Source: Tenacibaculum dicentrarchi (GTDB lineage: Bacteria > Bacteroidota > Bacteroidia > Flavobacteriales > Flavobacteriaceae). Taken from it: a stretch of DNA of 64,000 nt. The notes beneath the pieces are model-generated. The model did not search any database, was not told the origin of the DNA, and was given only the letters and a program-made list of their open reading frames with translations. This document shows positions 25,223 to 35,621 of the stretch, one piece after another (within the stretch, counting starts at the first letter, position 1; every line of letters starts with the position of its first letter). A program made the position numbers and the translations under genes. The stretch lies in contig NZ_OESZ01000046.1 of the NCBI RefSeq assembly GCF_900239345.1, forward strand, positions 1 through 64,000, read 5' to 3'.

Positions 25223-26119
25223 TTATAAATAAGATTTAAGGTAGTAAGATAAAATAGGGATGCTTAAAAATGTAAGCACAAAACCAATATTTAGTGTTTT
25301 TAATAAAAAAATGTAATTAGATGTAGTTGATGCTCGTAGTAAGTAGTAATAAAAAAACAAACTATAAAAAACCGTTAGAGAAAGTATTAATAAGCGTATA
25401 TAAGTATTTTCAACATATAAGAAAGGGATTAACAAGAAGTTAAAACAAATAAAAACAGTTATGATTAAAGCTGTTTTTTTAGCCCTATTTCGCCCTAATA
25501 AAAAAGGTAAAGTTTCATTTTTGCTTTTATTATCATAGTTAATGATATCTATAATAATTCCTCTAACAATATTTGTTAAAAAAAAAGCAATAATATATAT
25601 TGAAAGAATAATTTGTAAGTTAAAAATTAACTCAAATTGAGTTGCTGAGGTAGTGTTTATAGGCATATCAAACCAACAAACAAATAACATAAAAAAAGAC
25701 CGTAAAAAAGGTCTTAATATATTACTCATAAATGTTTTTTCAATAATTTTTTTAGAATAGCTAATAATTATTGAAAAGAAAATTAAAAATAAAAAGCTAT
25801 AACTAGGTTTTTCAATTTTAAAACATAATAATGTACTTAGAAAAAAACCTAAAAGACCAAAACTGACAGCATATATTTTTGAATATGGTAAAAAAATATT
25901 ATTTGCTTTACCAATTTGTTTTTCATTGTAAAAAACAACTAAATAGCTAGAGGCTATTAGTAATAATAGTGCGCTTGTTAAAATACCTGCATCAAAAAAA
26001 GAAAGTATTGTTTCAAAACCATAACCGTATAAAAAACAATACTTAAACAAGAAAAATACAAATGCAAAGTATAAAAGTAATTTCCATCGAATTACCTTAA
26101 GCAACGTATTTATCATCAT
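25223..26119 (-). CDS. UbiA-like membrane prenyltransferase homologue, degenerate
   Basis: A 298-residue protein with eight or nine hydrophobic segments. Length, position beside maf and segments such as LLIASSYLVVFYNE, FFLTNIVRGIIIDIINYDN and ETLPFLLGRNRAKK match flavobacterial geranylgeranylglycerol-phosphate geranylgeranyltransferase-like UbiA proteins. The first Asp-rich motif, usually NDxxDxxxD, reads YNEKQIGKA here (about residues 64-72), so the metal-binding Asp residues are lost. The second keeps only some acidic residues (DIINYDN). It is probably inactive or repurposed. It sits in the smpB-maf cluster. Confidence 0.7.
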   Translation of the reverse strand: MMINTLLKVIRWKLLLYFAFVFFLFKYCFLYGYGFETILSFFDAGILTSALLLLIASSYLVVFYNEKQIGKANNIFLPYSKIYAVSFGLLGFFLSTLLCFKIEKPSYSFLFLIFFSIIISYSKKIIEKTFMSNILRPFLRSFFMLFVCWFDMPINTTSATQFELIFNLQIILSIYIIAFFLTNIVRGIIIDIINYDNKSKNETLPFLLGRNRAKKTALIITVFICFNFLLIPFLYVENTYIRLLILSLTVFYSLFFYYYLLRASTTSNYIFLLKTLNIGFVLTFLSIPILSYYLKSYL

Positions 26120-26138
26120 TAGTTTTCTTAGTTAAATT

Positions 26139-26597
26139 TTAATTGAAATCTTTTTTAATACGTGCTAAGTCTCTCTTATTGTCACGGTCTTTCATGGTTT
26201 GACGTTTATCATGCGTCTTTTTTCCTCTCGCTAAAGCGATATCTAATTTTGCCCATCCATTATTGTTGATAAATAATTTTAACGGAACAATGGTATTTCC
26301 TTTGGCTTCGACTTCGCGAGCTAATTTTTTGAGTTCGTTTTTATTTAACAATAAACGACGTTCACTTGTTGTTTTATGGTTAAAATGATTTCCAAAGGAA
26401 TATTCTTCGATATACATATTAACGACAAAAAGCTCTCCTTGTTCATTAAATTCACAAAAACTTTCTGTTATTCGAGCCTTACTAAGTCGTATTGATTTAA
26501 TTTCAGTACCTGTAAGCTGAATTCCTGCGGTATATTTATCGATTATCTCGTATTCAAAACGAGCCTTTTTATTTTGTATGTTGATTTTTTTTTGCAT
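26139..26597 (-). CDS. smpB: SsrA-binding protein SmpB
   Basis: SmpB (152 residues from the ATG at 26597) binds tmRNA and lets it rescue stalled ribosomes. Motifs: KKINIQNKKARFEYEI, YTAGIQLTGTEIKSIR, RLLLNKNELKKL, TIVPLKLFINNNGWAKLDIALARGKKTHDKR and the basic tail. The frame is open upstream to 26663, but those residues are not part of the family. TATATTTG sits at 26605-26612, implying a very short leader. The tmRNA gene is not in this window. Confidence 0.96.
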   Translation of the reverse strand: MQKKINIQNKKARFEYEIIDKYTAGIQLTGTEIKSIRLSKARITESFCEFNEQGELFVVNMYIEEYSFGNHFNHKTTSERRLLLNKNELKKLAREVEAKGNTIVPLKLFINNNGWAKLDIALARGKKTHDKRQTMKDRDNKRDLARIKKDFN

Positions 26598-26604
26598 AAT
26601 ACTG

Positions 26605-26612
26605 CAAATATA
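26605..26612 (-). promoter_or_regulatory. smpB -7 box
   Basis: TATATTTG on the minus strand, 8 bases before the ATG; it implies a nearly leaderless transcript. Confidence 0.5.
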
Positions 26613-26743
26613 ACGATATAATATAATCCATATAATTTTTAAGCTTTTTTTAGCGGAGTGCAAGTAAGAGTAACAAGGAGGATTGTGTAAAATAATTTTA
26701 ACAAACTATGATTTTAGTCATTTATTATAGTTATTTGATAAGG

Positions 26744-26751
26744 TAATTTTG
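26744..26751 (+). promoter_or_regulatory. OmpW gene -7 box
   Basis: TAATTTTG at the expected distance from the ATG at 26777; the -33 is not clear. Confidence 0.45.
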
Positions 26752-26776
26752 TAGTATATTTTTAAAATAATTAATC

Positions 26777-27442
26777 ATGAAAAAAGTTTTTTTAAGTATT
26801 GCTTTAGGCGTGTTATTTTTTACCAATGTAAATAATGCAAATGCTCAAGAAAGTTCAAAGGAGGGTTTAAAAAACACGACAAAAACGGATAAAAAATGGC
26901 AAGCTCGTTTCAGATGGGTTAGTGTATTACCAAACGAATCGGCAACGATAGAAACTATTGGAGGCGATGTTGATATTACACAAAGTTTTATTCCAGAATT
27001 AGATTTTACGTATTTTTTCACCGAAAATATTGCGGCAGAATTAATTTTAGGAACAACACAGCACGATGTTAAAGCAACAGCAACAACTTTAGGAAATGTA
27101 AATTTAGGCGATGTTTGGTTATTGCCTCCAACCTTAACAGTTCAGTATCATTTTACAGGAATGAACAAATTCAGACCGTATGTAGGAGCAGGGATAAATT
27201 ACACTATTTTTTACGATGCAAATCCAGGAGCTGTTATTGATGTTGATTACGATAATGCCTTCGGATATGCGGCACAATTAGGTTTCGATTATGATTTAAA
27301 CGACACTTGGTTTTTAAATGTTGATGCAAAATATATCGGTTTAAGTACTGATGTTACTGTAGATGCAGGAATTGCTACGGTAACTGCCGATGTTGATATC
27401 AATCCTATTTTAGTAGGTTTTGGTGTTGGTATGAGATTTTAA
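26777..27442 (+). CDS. OmpW-family outer-membrane protein
   Basis: A 221-residue protein with a signal peptide (MKKVFLSIALGVLFFTNVNNANAQ). The mature barrel has family landmarks: ARFRWVSVLPNES, PELDFTYFFTENIAAELILGTTQHDV, LPPTLTVQYHF, FRPYVGAGINYTIFYD, AAQLGFDYDLNDTWFLNVDAKYI and terminal VGFGVGMRF. OmpW proteins are 8-stranded barrels that pass small hydrophobic molecules. It stands alone, divergent from smpB. Confidence 0.92.
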   Translation: MKKVFLSIALGVLFFTNVNNANAQESSKEGLKNTTKTDKKWQARFRWVSVLPNESATIETIGGDVDITQSFIPELDFTYFFTENIAAELILGTTQHDVKATATTLGNVNLGDVWLLPPTLTVQYHFTGMNKFRPYVGAGINYTIFYDANPGAVIDVDYDNAFGYAAQLGFDYDLNDTWFLNVDAKYIGLSTDVTVDAGIATVTADVDINPILVGFGVGMRF

Positions 27443-27600
27443 TATAAAATCATTCAAAAACAACAATAAAGCGAGAAAAAAAGAGCGAAGAAAAAGAAAA
27501 AACGAAGAAAAAGAAAAAATTTGTTAATACCGTTATTACAGTAAACAGTTACAGTATTATCCTATTGCTAAAAAAAGAAAAGAACAAAAACAAACAACGA
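27443..27600. other. Purine-rich intergenic tract
   Basis: The stretch around 27468-27520 is almost pure A/G on the plus strand (repeated gaagaaaaagaaaaaa-type units). There is no gene here. Confidence 0.55.
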
Positions 27601-27633
27601 AAAAAGAGCTACCCTAAAAAGGTAGCTCTTTTG
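27601..27633. terminator. Bidirectional terminator between OmpW and clpB genes
   Basis: The 12-bp stem aaaagagctacc / ggtagctctttt has an A-rich loop and T runs on both strands; the minus-strand one, for clpB, is the stronger. Confidence 0.85.
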
Positions 27634-27681
27634 ATTTTAGTTAGATTTTAGCTAGTAATTAATAAATTTAAATAGTAGTTT

Positions 27682-30297
27682 CTAGGTAGTTTCTAGTGTA
27701 ACAGTTTGATTTCTAAAAACCAAATTATCATCAAAGGCATCTAATAGAATCACACTATCAGTGGTAACATTTCCTGATAATATTTCTTTCGATAATTGAT
27801 TTAATACTTCTTTTTGAATCACACGCTTTACAGGTCTTGCACCAAATTCTGGTTGATATCCTTTTTTAGCCAAATATGCAACGGCATCATCAGTGGCATT
27901 TAAAGTAATATGTTGTTCGGCTATCATCTTTTTAACACCGTTTAATTGTATGCGTACAATCTGTTTAATATCTTTTTCTGATAAAGGCGTAAACAAGATA
28001 ATATCATCAATTCTATTGATAAACTCAGGGCGGACGGTTTGTTTTAATAATCCTAAAACATCGGTTTTAGCTGAATCCATAGCGACATCAACATCATCTT
28101 TTAAAGTATCGAAACCTTCAAATTTCTCTTGAATTAAATGACTTCCCATGTTAGAGGTCATAATAATGATAGTGTTTTTAAAATCGGCAACACGCCCTTT
28201 GTTATCCGTTAAACGTCCTTCATCTAAAACTTGTAATAAAACATTAAACGTATCAGGATGTGCTTTTTCAATTTCATCTAACAGCACGACAGAATAAGGC
28301 TTTCTACGAACTGCCTCTGTTAATTGTCCACCTTCGTCATAACCAACGTATCCTGGAGGTGCTCCGACTAATCGGCTCACCGAATGACGCTCCTGATATT
28401 CACTCATATCAATACGAGTCATGGCATTTTCATCATCAAACAAATAATCGGCTAAGGCTTTTGCTAATTCTGTTTTTCCGACTCCTGTAGTTCCTAAAAA
28501 TAAAAAACTTCCTAAGGGTTTGTTCGGGTTTTGCAAACCTGCTCTTGAACGACGAACCGCATCAGAAACTGCTGTAATTGCTTCTTGCTGTCCTACAACA
28601 CGTTTGTGTAATTCATCTTCTAGTTTTAATAATTTTTCACGTTCCGACTGAATCATTTTAGTAACAGGAACGCCTGTCCATTTTGCCACAACTTCGGCAA
28701 TATCTTCGTAAGTAACTTCTTCTTTAATTAAAGAATTTTCACGTTGATTTTCTAAAATAGCTTGCTGTTCTTCTAGTGATTTTTGAGCTTCTTTAATTTT
28801 TCCGTAGCGTAATTCGGCAACTTTACCGTAATCGCCATTTCGCTCGGCTTTATCAGCTTCTAAATTATAATTTTCGATATCCGTTTTTAATTGTTGAACC
28901 GTATCCACCACGGCTTTTTCTGATTGCCATTTTGCGTTTATTTCATTGCGTTCTTCTTTTAAATTAGCAACATCTTCATTTAAAGATTTTAATTTAACAA
29001 CATCATTTTCACGTTTAATTGCTTCAATTTCAATTTCTAATTGCATTATTTTACGGTCAAGGATATCTAAATTTTCAGGTTTAGAATTCATTTCCATACG
29101 CAATTTAGCCGCCGCTTCGTCCATTAAATCGATGGCTTTATCTGGTAAAAATCGATTGGTAATATAACGTTGCGATAATTCAACTGAACCTATAATCGCT
29201 TCATCTTTAATACGTACTTTATGATGTGCTTCGTATTTTTCTTTAATCCCTCGAAGGATAGAAATAGCACTTTCGGTATCAGGTTCATCAACAATTACTT
29301 TTTGAAAACGACGCTCTAAGGCTTTATCTTTTTCAAAATACTTTTGATATTCATCTAACGTAGTAGCTCCGATTGCTCGTAATTCGCCACGAGCTAGGGC
29401 AGGTTTTAAAATATTTGCAGCATCCATGGCACCATCACCGCCACCCGCACCAACTAAGGTGTGTATTTCATCAATAAACAAAACAATATCTCCTTCGGAT
29501 GCTGTAACTTCTTTTACGACAGATTTTAAACGTTCTTCAAATTCTCCTTTATATTTTGCACCTGCAATTAAGGCTCCCATATCCAGTGAATAAATCACTT
29601 TATCTTTTAAATTTTCAGGAACATCACCACGGATAATTCTGTGTGCTAAACCTTCGGCGATAGCGGTTTTTCCTGTTCCAGGTTCTCCCACTAAAATTGG
29701 ATTGTTTTTTGTTCTTCGAGATAAAATTTGCAATAATCTGCGGATTTCTTCATCACGACCAATTACAGGGTCTAATTTTCCGTCTTGTGCTAATTTATTT
29801 AAATTATTGGCATATTTATTTAAAGAATTATAGGTTTCTTCGGCACTTTGAGAAGTAACTCGTTCACCTTTTCGCAATTCATCAATAGTAGCCGTCAAGC
29901 TTTTTTCGGTAACGCCTTGGTCTTTTAAAACCTGTGAAATTTGACTTTTAGATTTGAAAATTGCTAAAATTAAATGTTCAATAGAAACGTATTCATCGTT
30001 CATTTTTTTAGCAATAATTGACGCTTCATTTAACGCTTTATTCGCTTGTTTCGACAACATTAATTCTCCTCCAGAAACTTTAGGAAATCCTTCTAATTGT
30101 TTATCTAAAATTTGCTTTAAAAGAGTAATATTAATATTTAATTTCTTCAGAATAAAAGGCAATACGTTTTCATCGACAGAAAATAAGGCTTTAAAAATAT
30201 GTTCGTTTTCTAATTGCTGATGTCCATACTCTTGCGCTATCTGCTGGGCTTTTTGTATGGTTTCTTGTGATTTTGTTGTATAATTATTCAAGTTCAT
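27682..30297 (-). CDS. clpB: Disaggregase ClpB
   Basis: An 871-residue AAA+ disaggregase acting with DnaK, DnaJ and GrpE to resolve aggregates. The N-terminal Clp_N repeats (1-150) come first, then AAA1 with Walker A GEPGTGKT (204-211), [13 protein letters not shown] and the arginine-finger region; the coiled-coil middle domain spans about 410-530, which is the feature separating ClpB from ClpA/C. AAA2 has [32 protein letters not shown], and the C-terminal [13 protein letters not shown]. Its partners grpE and dnaJ are elsewhere in the window. A TACTTTTG box is at 30359-30366. Confidence 0.97.
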   Translation of the reverse strand: MNLNNYTTKSQETIQKAQQIAQEYGHQQLENEHIFKALFSVDENVLPFILKKLNINITLLKQILDKQLEGFPKVSGGELMLSKQANKALNEASIIAKKMNDEYVSIEHLILAIFKSKSQISQVLKDQGVTEKSLTATIDELRKGERVTSQSAEETYNSLNKYANNLNKLAQDGKLDPVIGRDEEIRRLLQILSRRTKNNPILVGEPGTGKTAIAEGLAHRIIRGDVPENLKDKVIYSLDMGALIAGAKYKGEFEERLKSVVKEVTASEGDIVLFIDEIHTLVGAGGGDGAMDAANILKPALARGELRAIGATTLDEYQKYFEKDKALERRFQKVIVDEPDTESAISILRGIKEKYEAHHKVRIKDEAIIGSVELSQRYITNRFLPDKAIDLMDEAAAKLRMEMNSKPENLDILDRKIMQLEIEIEAIKRENDVVKLKSLNEDVANLKEERNEINAKWQSEKAVVDTVQQLKTDIENYNLEADKAERNGDYGKVAELRYGKIKEAQKSLEEQQAILENQRENSLIKEEVTYEDIAEVVAKWTGVPVTKMIQSEREKLLKLEDELHKRVVGQQEAITAVSDAVRRSRAGLQNPNKPLGSFLFLGTTGVGKTELAKALADYLFDDENAMTRIDMSEYQERHSVSRLVGAPPGYVGYDEGGQLTEAVRRKPYSVVLLDEIEKAHPDTFNVLLQVLDEGRLTDNKGRVADFKNTIIIMTSNMGSHLIQEKFEGFDTLKDDVDVAMDSAKTDVLGLLKQTVRPEFINRIDDIILFTPLSEKDIKQIVRIQLNGVKKMIAEQHITLNATDDAVAYLAKKGYQPEFGARPVKRVIQKEVLNQLSKEILSGNVTTDSVILLDAFDDNLVFRNQTVTLETT

Positions 30298-30358
30298 AAT
30301 TTAAAATTATTTTAATTAATTAACTTTTTCATTTTTTATTTATTGAAGTGACTAAAAT

Positions 30359-30366
30359 CAAAAGTA
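30359..30366 (-). promoter_or_regulatory. clpB -7 box
   Basis: TACTTTTG on the minus strand, about 60 bases before the ATG; no heat-shock element recognised. Confidence 0.45.
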
Positions 30367-30540
30367 GTACCAAGTAGAATTTTTAATCTTTTTAAAAAGC
30401 ATAAAATCAATTTAAAGACATTTTGTCACTTAAAAACCTTAAGCAACCATCTTTAGATGACTTTTTGACATCTTTTTAATACTGTTTGACGCTGTTAATT
30501 ATTTTATATCGTATATTTACCTTAAAACACAAAAAACCAC

Positions 30541-30937
30541 ATGGGAATACTTAACACAATATTTGGCAGTACTAAAGATACGAATAATTCAGAGGATAAA
30601 ATATTTATTAATTGGATTCCGTTAATAGCATTATCGCAACTAGAAGACATAAAAAAACAATCACAAAAAGAACCGATTGCTATTTTTAAACATTCCACAA
30701 GATGTAGTATAAGTAGTGTTGCAAAAAGTCGTTTTGAAAAGAGTTTTGATGAATCTTTAAAAGATTTTAAAGTCTATTACCTTGATTTAATTTCTTATAG
30801 AGAAATTTCGAACGAAATAGCCATTCAATTTCAGGTAGAACATCAATCACCCTCAACTCTTAATTATTCAAAAAAAAGCAGTCGTAGCCCATGCTTCTCA
30901 TTATGAAATTGCTCAAATCGATTTGACAAAATTCTAA
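30541..30937 (+). pseudogene. ytxJ: YtxJ-like (DUF2847) thioredoxin-fold protein, frameshifted
   Basis: The first frame (30541-30906) reads as a YtxJ bacillithiol-system protein: FINWIPLIALSQLEDI, IAIFKHSTRCSISSVAKSRF with the redox Cys, and VYYLDLISYREISNEIAIQFQVEHQSP. It then turns into low-quality sequence. Removing one base from the CCC at 30850-30852 restores SPQLLIIQKKAVVAHASHYE and a proper end at 30937. So there is a +1 frameshift near 30851, leaving the last third of the domain out of frame. It is either a real mutation or an assembly error at a CCC run. Confidence 0.85.
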
Positions 30938-30977
30938 AAAATATAGTGGTTTTATCAAAACTTACTTAAATACGTCG

Positions 30978-30985
30978 TATTTTTG
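30978..30985 (+). promoter_or_regulatory. SF2 helicase gene -7 box
   Basis: TATTTTTG, 33 bases before the TTG start; no clear -33. Confidence 0.45.
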
Positions 30986-31017
30986 CCTATTCGAAAAAAG
31001 TATAAAAAAGCATAAAA

Positions 31018-32586
31018 TTGAGCAACGAAAACACACCTACACAAGAGACCAAAGGAAAAAACTTATACGATTATCAAAAAGAAGCACTCTTTAAAATATT
31101 CAAATGTTTTGAAACTGCTCCTGAAAATTTTCATTTATTATATCAACTGCCAACAGGTGGGGGTAAAACAGTAATATTTTCAGAAATTACCCGTCAGTTT
31201 ATAAAACATTATCAGAAAAAAGTACTGATAATGACGCACCGAATCGAATTATGCAAGCAAACTGCAAAAATGCTTGGAGAGTTTGGGGTAGAAAATAAAA
31301 TTATCGACAGTAAGGCCGATTTAGATGACCAGAATAAATACGATTGTTTCGTTGCAATGGTAGAAACGTTAAACAATCGTTTAAATGACGAAATGTTAGA
31401 TATTTCTGATGTAGGCTTGGTTATTATTGATGAAGCACATTATAATTCATTTACCAAATTATTTAAGTTTTTTGATAAATCGTTTGTTTTAGGAGTTACC
31501 GCAACGCCTTTGAGTTCGAATATCAAATTACCAATGAAAGACAATTATGATGATTTAATTGCCGGTGAAAGTATTGGAACTTTAATTCAAAATGAATATT
31601 TAGCAAGAGCAAATGTTTTTTCTTATAATGTTGGTTTAACATCTTTAGAAATAGGAGCAAACGGAGATTATACTGTAAAATCATCGGAAGATTTATATAC
31701 GAATACCGATATGCTATCAAAGCTTTTACAGGCTTATGAAGAGCGTGCAAAAGGTACAAAAACGTTGATTTTTAATAACGGAATTAACACTTCGCTACAT
31801 GTATATGATACCTTTAAAAAAGCAGGATACCCGATTGCACACCTAGACAATACGAACACCAAAAAAGAACGTGATAGTATTTTAAAATGGTTTCACGAAA
31901 CGCCAAATGCTATTATTACTTCGGTAAGTATTTTAACCACTGGTTTCGATGAGCCTTCGGTAAAATCTATTATTTTAAATAGGGCTACAAAATCATTAAC
32001 ATTGTATTATCAGATGATTGGTAGGGGTTCTCGTATTTTTAAAGGGAAATCTACATTTAATGTGATTGATTTAGGAAACAACTTTCATCGTTTTGGTCCT
32101 TGGGGAGCTGATTTAGATTGGCACAAAATGTTTAGAGCGCCTAATTTCTATTTAGATAATTTATTATCTGATGAAGAAATAGAAAGTGAATTTCGATACG
32201 AATTACCAACAAATATTAGAGAGGAATTTTCAAAAACTGAAGATGTCTATTTTGATGTAAAAAAGGTATATATTGAAACAATTCAAGCAGGACAATCGTC
32301 TAAAAAAGTGTTGGAAAAATCAATAGAACATCATGCGAAAATTTGCATCGAAAATAGTGAAGATGTTTTTGATGCCTTAATTTTAGCTAAAAAATTAGGC
32401 GGTGAAATTGATGATAGAATCCACCGATATTCTAAATGTATTTGTAAATCTACCCATAATTTTATCGATTGGCTTAGAGATGATTATCGAAAGAAATTAA
32501 ATGCGTATTTACGTGCTAATTTTGATACCGTTTATGAAGAAATTTTTGGGCATCCACCAATTGAAGAGGAAGACGACGAAGAATAA
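31018..32586 (+). CDS. DEAD/DEAH-box superfamily 2 helicase
   Basis: A 522-residue protein starting at TTG (no in-frame ATG upstream). Motifs in order: YDYQKEALFKIF (Q-like), Walker A PTGGGKT (about 48-54), MTHRIELCKQT (Ia), IIDEAHYNSF (II, DEAH), GVTATPL (III, SAT-like), then the second RecA domain with KTLIFNNGI, SVSILTTGFDEPSV and MIGRGSRIFKGK (VI). This resembles SSL2/YejH-type helicases. No nuclease or methylase partner is adjacent, so a restriction role is not supported. The C-terminal ~130 residues are helical with an acidic end (EEEDDEE). Confidence 0.9.
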   Translation: MSNENTPTQETKGKNLYDYQKEALFKIFKCFETAPENFHLLYQLPTGGGKTVIFSEITRQFIKHYQKKVLIMTHRIELCKQTAKMLGEFGVENKIIDSKADLDDQNKYDCFVAMVETLNNRLNDEMLDISDVGLVIIDEAHYNSFTKLFKFFDKSFVLGVTATPLSSNIKLPMKDNYDDLIAGESIGTLIQNEYLARANVFSYNVGLTSLEIGANGDYTVKSSEDLYTNTDMLSKLLQAYEERAKGTKTLIFNNGINTSLHVYDTFKKAGYPIAHLDNTNTKKERDSILKWFHETPNAIITSVSILTTGFDEPSVKSIILNRATKSLTLYYQMIGRGSRIFKGKSTFNVIDLGNNFHRFGPWGADLDWHKMFRAPNFYLDNLLSDEEIESEFRYELPTNIREEFSKTEDVYFDVKKVYIETIQAGQSSKKVLEKSIEHHAKICIENSEDVFDALILAKKLGGEIDDRIHRYSKCICKSTHNFIDWLRDDYRKKLNAYLRANFDTVYEEIFGHPPIEEEDDEE

Positions 32587-32628
32587 TAGTAGAAAATAGA
32601 GAAAACGATTCAAGTTTTAAGTAAATAT

Positions 32629-32662
32629 AAAAAAGCCATTTCAATACGAAATGGCTTTTTTA
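32629..32662. terminator. Bidirectional terminator between the SF2 helicase and fahA
   Basis: A perfect 14-bp stem aaaaaagccatttc / gaaatggctttttt with a 5-base loop. Confidence 0.92.
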
Positions 32663-32697
32663 TGTGATAAATAATAAAATTAAATTTTGATAAATCT

Positions 32698-33981
32698 CTA
32701 AAATTCAATAGCTGGTAAAACCTTACCTATACATTCTCCAAAACCAATGCGAACCTCATCGTTTTTAGAATATCCACGCATAATAACAGTATCGTGATCG
32801 TTTATAAATTTACGATGTGAGCCATCATTCATTTTTAATGGATTTTGCCCTCGCCAAGTTAACTCTAACATAGAGCCAAAGCTATCTTTGGTAGGTCCTG
32901 AAATAGTTCCTGAACCCATCATATCTCCTGCGTTTATAGGGCAGCCGTTTATGGTATGATGTGCTAATTGCTGAGCCATAGTCCAATACATATATTTAAA
33001 ATTGGAGTTACAAACTACGGTTTCTTCTTTTCCTTCAGGTTGAATAGCCATCTGTAAATTGATATCAAAACTATCTTTACCTTCTTTTTTCAAATACGGT
33101 AACGGTTCATGTACCTGCTTTGGGTTATCTACTCTAAAAGGCGCTAAGGCATCTAAAGTAACAATCCAAGGAGAAATAGTAGAGGCAAAGCTCTTTCCTA
33201 AAAATGGACCTAAAGGAACATATTCCCAAGCTTGAATATCACGTGCTGACCAATCGTTAAATAAAACTAATCCGAAAATATATTCATCGGCATCTTGAAT
33301 AGGGATTCTATCACCTAAATCATTTGCCACTGTAGTAATAAAAGCCATTTCTAATTCAAAATCTAACAGTTTTGAAGCCCCGAAATTTGGTGTTGTACTC
33401 CCTTCGCTAGGTTTTTGTTGCCCAACAGGGCGACGCACAGGAGTTCCTGAAGGAATAATAGATGAACTTCTACCGTGGTAGCCAATAGGAATATGCAACC
33501 AGTTTGGCAATAAGGCATTTTCAGGGTCACGAAATAAAGACCCTACATTAGTTGCGTGTTCTTTACTTGCATAAAAATCGGTATAATCACCAACAGATAC
33601 AGGAAGTTGCATTTCAACATCTTCTATTTTAAAAATAATACTCTCTTTATGTTCCTCATTTTTAAATAAATCATCATTATTTAAGTCAAAAATATCTGCA
33701 ATTTTATTACGAACCAAACGCCAAGTTTTACGTCCATCGGCAATAAAATCGTTTAAGGTGTCTTGTAAGAATATATCATCTGTTAAAGGGATATTTTCAA
33801 AATATCCTAATTGATGCAATGCCCCTAGATCAATGGCAAAATTACCAATTCGAGTACCAATAGTAACAATATCATCTTTAGTTATAAAGACTCCAAAGGG
33901 AATGTTTTGTATAGGGAAATCTGAATCCTGCTCAACAGGTAACCAAGATTTTCTATTCGGATTATTTGCTGTTATTTTCAT
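32698..33981 (-). CDS. fahA: Fumarylacetoacetase
   Basis: A 427-residue enzyme cleaving fumarylacetoacetate to fumarate and acetoacetate, the last step of tyrosine and homogentisate breakdown. N-terminal FAA_hydrolase_N domain (about 15-115) with NIPFGVFITK; the hydrolase domain has YTDFYASKEHATNVGSLFR, HIPIGYHGRSSSI, LDFELEMAFI (metal-binding Glu), FNDWSARDIQAWEY, GKSFASTISPW and the GDMMGSGTISG loop. Length is normal. It has a full promoter upstream. Other pathway genes (hmgA, hppD) are not in the window. Confidence 0.96.
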   Translation of the reverse strand: MKITANNPNRKSWLPVEQDSDFPIQNIPFGVFITKDDIVTIGTRIGNFAIDLGALHQLGYFENIPLTDDIFLQDTLNDFIADGRKTWRLVRNKIADIFDLNNDDLFKNEEHKESIIFKIEDVEMQLPVSVGDYTDFYASKEHATNVGSLFRDPENALLPNWLHIPIGYHGRSSSIIPSGTPVRRPVGQQKPSEGSTTPNFGASKLLDFELEMAFITTVANDLGDRIPIQDADEYIFGLVLFNDWSARDIQAWEYVPLGPFLGKSFASTISPWIVTLDALAPFRVDNPKQVHEPLPYLKKEGKDSFDINLQMAIQPEGKEETVVCNSNFKYMYWTMAQQLAHHTINGCPINAGDMMGSGTISGPTKDSFGSMLELTWRGQNPLKMNDGSHRKFINDHDTVIMRGYSKNDEVRIGFGECIGKVLPAIEF

Positions 33982-34008
33982 TGGATTATAGTTCTGTTTA
34001 TTTTACAT

Positions 34009-34039
34009 CAAACCTACATATTTTTTCAGTTAAAACCAA
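34009..34039 (-). promoter_or_regulatory. fahA promoter
   Basis: On the minus strand TTG (34037-34039), 20 bases, TAGGTTTG (34009-34016): a full Bacteroidota match about 28 bases before the ATG. Confidence 0.75.
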
Positions 34040-34172
34040 TATTCAGTTCGTAAAAACTTTAAAATAAAGTTAAAATAACATAAACCATGTTAATATAGTA
34101 TTAGTTAATTTATTATGTATAAGCTTGTTTAAAAAAGATAACAATTGCCTAAATTTTCCATAATAAAATTAT

Positions 34173-34180
34173 TACATTTG
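34173..34180 (+). promoter_or_regulatory. glyA -7 box
   Basis: TACATTTG; the nearest TTG is 25 bases upstream, longer than typical. Confidence 0.5.
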
Positions 34181-34216
34181 GATTATTATATAACAAATTA
34201 TACCACAAAAAATAAG

Positions 34217-35491
34217 ATGCAAAAAGATCATCAAATATTCGATTTAATTCAAGAAGAGAAAGAACGTCAACTAAATGGTTTAGAGCTGATTGCTTCTGAA
34301 AACTTTGTAAGTGAACAAGTAATGGAAGCGCAAGGTTCTATTTTAACTAATAAATACGCAGAAGGATACCCAGGTAAACGTTACTACGGCGGGTGTGAAG
34401 TGGTTGATATTATAGAGCAAATAGCTATTGATAGAGCTAAAGAATTATTTGGTGCTGAATATGTAAATGTACAGCCACATTCAGGGTCGCAAGCAAACAC
34501 TGCTGTTTTTGCTGCATGTTTAAAGCCTGGAGATACTATTTTAGGTTTTGATTTATCGCACGGAGGGCATTTAACACACGGTTCTCCAGTAAATTTTTCT
34601 GGTAAATTATATAACCCTGTTTTTTATGGTGTCGATAAAGAAACAGGTAAAATTGATTACAAGCATTTAGAAGCACAAGCAAAAGAGCATAAGCCAAAAT
34701 TAATTATCGCAGGAGCTTCGGCATATTCTCGTGATATGGATTTTGCAAAATTTAGAGAGATTGCAGACAGTGTTGGTGCTGTTTTAATGGCTGATATTTC
34801 TCATCCTGCAGGTTTAATTGCTAAAGGAATTTTATCTGACCCGTTACCTCACTGTCATATTGTTACCTCAACGACACATAAAACCTTACGTGGACCACGC
34901 GGAGGAATTATTATGATTGGTAAAGATTTTGAAAATCCTTTTGGATTGAAATTAAAATCAGGGAAGTTAAAGAAAATGTCAACATTGATAAATTCTGCAG
35001 TTTTCCCTGGAAATCAAGGAGGACCTTTAGAGCACGTTATTGCAGCTAAAGCAGTTGCTTTTGGTGAAGCTTTAACCGATGAATTTTTAGAATATCAACT
35101 ACAAGTAAAAGAAAATGCCAAAGCTATGGCAGCAGCTTTTGTAGCGAAAGGATATGATATTATTTCTGGAGGAACAGACAATCACATGATGTTGATTGAT
35201 TTACGTAATAAAAACATCACAGGAAAAGATGCTGAAATTGCTTTAGGGAAAGCAGATATTACGGTAAATAAAAACATGGTTCCTTTTGATACAGAATCTC
35301 CTTTTGTAACTTCAGGAATACGTATTGGAACACCAGCAATTACAACCCGCGGATTGCAAGAAGAAGATATGCAAACCGTTGTTAATTTAATTGATGATGC
35401 GATTAAAAACGCAACAAATGATGAAAAGTTAACGGAAATAGCTGAGCAAGTTCAAGATTTAATGCAGCACCGCAGATTATTTATCATGTAA
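34217..35491 (+). CDS. glyA: Serine hydroxymethyltransferase
   Basis: PLP enzyme (424 residues) that interconverts serine and glycine and feeds one-carbon units to THF. I chose the ATG at 34217 ([14 protein letters not shown]); a TTG 24 codons upstream falls before the promoter box. Motifs: [56 protein letters not shown] with the PLP Lys, and [21 protein letters not shown] terminator follows. Confidence 0.97.
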   Translation: MQKDHQIFDLIQEEKERQLNGLELIASENFVSEQVMEAQGSILTNKYAEGYPGKRYYGGCEVVDIIEQIAIDRAKELFGAEYVNVQPHSGSQANTAVFAACLKPGDTILGFDLSHGGHLTHGSPVNFSGKLYNPVFYGVDKETGKIDYKHLEAQAKEHKPKLIIAGASAYSRDMDFAKFREIADSVGAVLMADISHPAGLIAKGILSDPLPHCHIVTSTTHKTLRGPRGGIIMIGKDFENPFGLKLKSGKLKKMSTLINSAVFPGNQGGPLEHVIAAKAVAFGEALTDEFLEYQLQVKENAKAMAAAFVAKGYDIISGGTDNHMMLIDLRNKNITGKDAEIALGKADITVNKNMVPFDTESPFVTSGIRIGTPAITTRGLQEEDMQTVVNLIDDAIKNATNDEKLTEIAEQVQDLMQHRRLFIM

Positions 35492-35524
35492 TTATTCACA
35501 CTAAATAATTTTATTCTATAAAAT

Positions 35525-35552
35525 AAAAAGCACCTTAATGAGGTGCTTTTTT
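35525..35552 (+). terminator. Terminator after glyA
   Basis: An 11-bp stem aaaaagcacct / aggtgcttttt with loop taatg and T run. Confidence 0.9.
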
Positions 35553-35621
35553 ACATTAATTTTGTTTTTCTGAATTTCAGATAACTAATAAAATAACATA
35601 TAACATTAAAAAAATACCTAT

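Noticed and set aside
31018..32586. SF2 helicase as the motor of a restriction system
   Set aside because: No nuclease, methylase or specificity gene lies beside it; its neighbours are a broken ytxJ and fahA.
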